55,184 nt of DNA from contig CAZLMW010000049.1 in NCBI GenBank assembly GCA_964560875.1, positions 1 to 55,184 of the forward strand, in the 5' to 3' direction. The position numbers and the translations under genes are program-made. Positions within the stretch are counted from its first letter, which is position 1. Each line of letters opens with the position of its first letter. The DNA is from CAZLMW01 sp964560875 (GTDB lineage Bacteria > Myxococcota_A > UBA9042). The notes under the pieces were generated by a model. It did not search any database and was not told the origin of the DNA. It was given only the letters and a program-made list of their open reading frames with translations. This document shows, piece by piece, positions 53,967-55,184 of this stretch.

Positions 53967-55184
53967 TCAGCGACCGGGCTTGGGCGGCGGCGGGTACACC
54001 TTCTTGTGTTCGTCGATGATCTTGAGCACGGCGGGGTCTTCGGCGAGCTCGTCGGCGCGCATCGGCACCATGTTCATCTGCAGCGTGGAGCCACCCTTGG
54101 GGACGTCGAGGGGGTCTTGCAGCTCGAGTTTGACCCGCGCGAGCTTGGCACGGACGCCGGCGAAGCGCTCTTCGGTGAATTTGCGCTCGCGGTCGGTCAT
54201 CTTAGCCGGTTCGCCCTTGGCCTTGCGCGCGTCTTCGTCGCGGAACTCCTTGACGTAGTACGCGATCTGCCGCTCGAGGCTGACCTGGTCGGTGCGCAGC
54301 TTGTCGGCGAGTCCAACGGCGTACCAGCGGCTCTGGTCGGCGCCGGGCCGGATGATGAACTCTCCGAGCCATTTGCCCTTGTGGTACGGGTCGGCGAAGA
54401 AGCCGCGGCCCATCGACTCGGGGCGGGTGTGGGTCAGGTCCTGCTTGAGCGAGCCGAGCACGAGGTCGACGCCGGACACCTGTTCGCCGATCGCGTCTTT
54501 CTCGTCGTCGGTCAGCTGGGCGAGCGCGACGATCAACTGGCATCCCTTGGCGCGCAACGCCTTGACCTGCGCGGCGGCAGCCTCGACGGGCGGCAGGATC
54601 TTCAGACCTTTGCCGCTGACCAGCTCATCACGGCCCGGTTTGGCGGCGAGCAGGCCGAAGAAGCCGACCTTGATCTTGCCGAGCGGGACGACGACATGGG
54701 GCTCGAAAACGGGCTTGCCGGCGCTGTCGACGATGTTGGCGGACACCAGCGGGAATTTGTGTTCAGCGGCGGCGGCCTTGAGCTCGGCGTGGCCCATCGC
54801 GAGGTCCTGGATGCCCACGTTCATCGCGACGTAGCGCATCTTCAGAAAGCTCTTGAACATCGCTGCGGCGAGGCTCTTGAGCTCGGCAGCGGGCGGGATC
54901 GCGTCGGGCGGGTCCTTGGTCATGAGGCCGCCACCATCGGCGGCGATCCACGCCTTGAAGCGCTTCTCCTTGACGCGATCGGCGATCCACTTGGCGCGCC
55001 GCGCGACGCCACCGAGGGGACGGGCCTTGCAGCCACAGTCGTCGGTTTCGGCGAGCCCGTTGGCGGTGAAGAACAGGGCGTACTCTTCGCCGACGGCGTT
55101 GGTGGCCGCGCTGACGGGCGATTTTTCCGCTTTGCCATGCGGTTTGGGGACCGGAACGGGCGCTGTCAGGATCGCGCTGGGCTT
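53967..55184 (-). CDS. 5'-nucleotidase-like metallophosphatase, 5' end beyond window
   Basis: At least 405 residues. The frame is open from the ATG at 54923 to the window edge, so the real start lies outside; starting at 54923 would cut the fold. The upstream part reads YALFFTANGLAETDDCGCKA, then PLGGVARRAKWI and WIAADGGGLM. This resembles UshA-like proteins that carry a CGC motif and GG(L/V)ARR, often exported lipoproteins in deltaproteobacteria. The fold continues with AMNVGIQDLAMG (where active phosphatases have GNHD), PLVSANIVD, GFFGLLA and VDLVLGSLKQDLTH. With GIQD in place of GNHD, metal binding may be altered. A charged helix (about 310-380) and a Pro-rich end follow. The 189-base gap to the ALDH gene shows nothing clear. 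Confidence 0.8.
   Translation of the reverse strand, partial: KPSAILTAPVPVPKPHGKAEKSPVSAATNAVGEEYALFFTANGLAETDDCGCKARPLGGVARRAKWIADRVKEKRFKAWIAADGGGLMTKDPPDAIPPAAELKSLAAAMFKSFLKMRYVAMNVGIQDLAMGHAELKAAAAEHKFPLVSANIVDSAGKPVFEPHVVVPLGKIKVGFFGLLAAKPGRDELVSGKGLKILPPVEAAAAQVKALRAKGCQLIVALAQLTDDEKDAIGEQVSGVDLVLGSLKQDLTHTRPESMGRGFFADPYHKGKWLGEFIIRPGADQSRWYAVGLADKLRTDQVSLERQIAYYVKEFRDEDARKAKGEPAKMTDRERKFTEERFAGVRAKLARVKLELQDPLDVPKGGSTLQMNMVPMRADELAEDPAVLKIIDEHKKVYPPPPKPGR

Noticed and set aside
1..55184. tRNA, rRNA or riboswitch genes
   Set aside because: No cloverleaf, rRNA core or recognisable aptamer sequence was seen on reading; covariance searches would be needed to exclude small RNAs.

Overview
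The window is high-GC DNA with dense coding, and it looks like an uncultured Myxococcota/deltaproteobacterium-type genome. The signs are zinc-ribbon Ser/Thr kinases, many secreted lipoproteins with acidic Asp/Thr/Ser linkers, and very large cysteine-rich surface proteins built from eukaryote-like modules. A 100-N gap at 33653-33752, flanked by two identical 55-base copies, points to a draft metagenome or short-read assembly. I see no rRNA, tRNA, CRISPR array or intact transposase.

Left part (1-36.9 kb): an envelope and secreted-protein region. After a repeat block (1-372), a leftward four-gene unit (7960 to 373) encodes a MopE-like lipoprotein, an IgGFc-binding-like lipoprotein, a TPR-type exported membrane protein and a zinc-ribbon Ser/Thr kinase. 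Divergent from it is a rightward, tightly packed four-gene unit (8114 to 26066): a 3256-residue mosaic protein, a membrane-anchored HEAT-repeat protein whose N-terminal half resembles lipoprotein/vitellogenin N-domains, and two cysteine-rich lipoproteins. The neighbouring genes overlap or are 15 bases apart, so they are probably co-expressed. A decayed diguanylate cyclase (26139-26725) follows. Next come two head-to-head paralogous LamG/propeller lipoproteins (26766-29264 and 29418-31709) around a short dyad. Last is a CTDC-repeat/propeller lipoprotein (31839-36889) interrupted only by the N gap.

Middle part (37-47 kb): two membrane proteins, an LTA-synthase-like sulfatase-fold enzyme, a Ser/Thr kinase with a six-segment membrane domain, the complete sodium-pumping decarboxylase operon oadG-oadA-oadB, and a pseudokinase. 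The pseudokinase is a clear paralog of the kinase at 373-2784 but has lost nearly all catalytic residues.

Right part (47-55.2 kb): mostly metabolic genes. They are an S1-domain protein, a methylmalonyl-CoA-epimerase-like VOC protein, purine nucleoside phosphorylase and cytidine deaminase (a salvage pair), a transglutaminase-like lipoprotein, a PaaZ/BoxD-type aldehyde dehydrogenase, and a 5'-nucleotidase-like protein whose start lies beyond the right edge. The most unusual biology is the 34-kb secreted/surface region, where two kinase-family proteins of one lineage (one active-looking, one dead) occur in the same neighbourhood.
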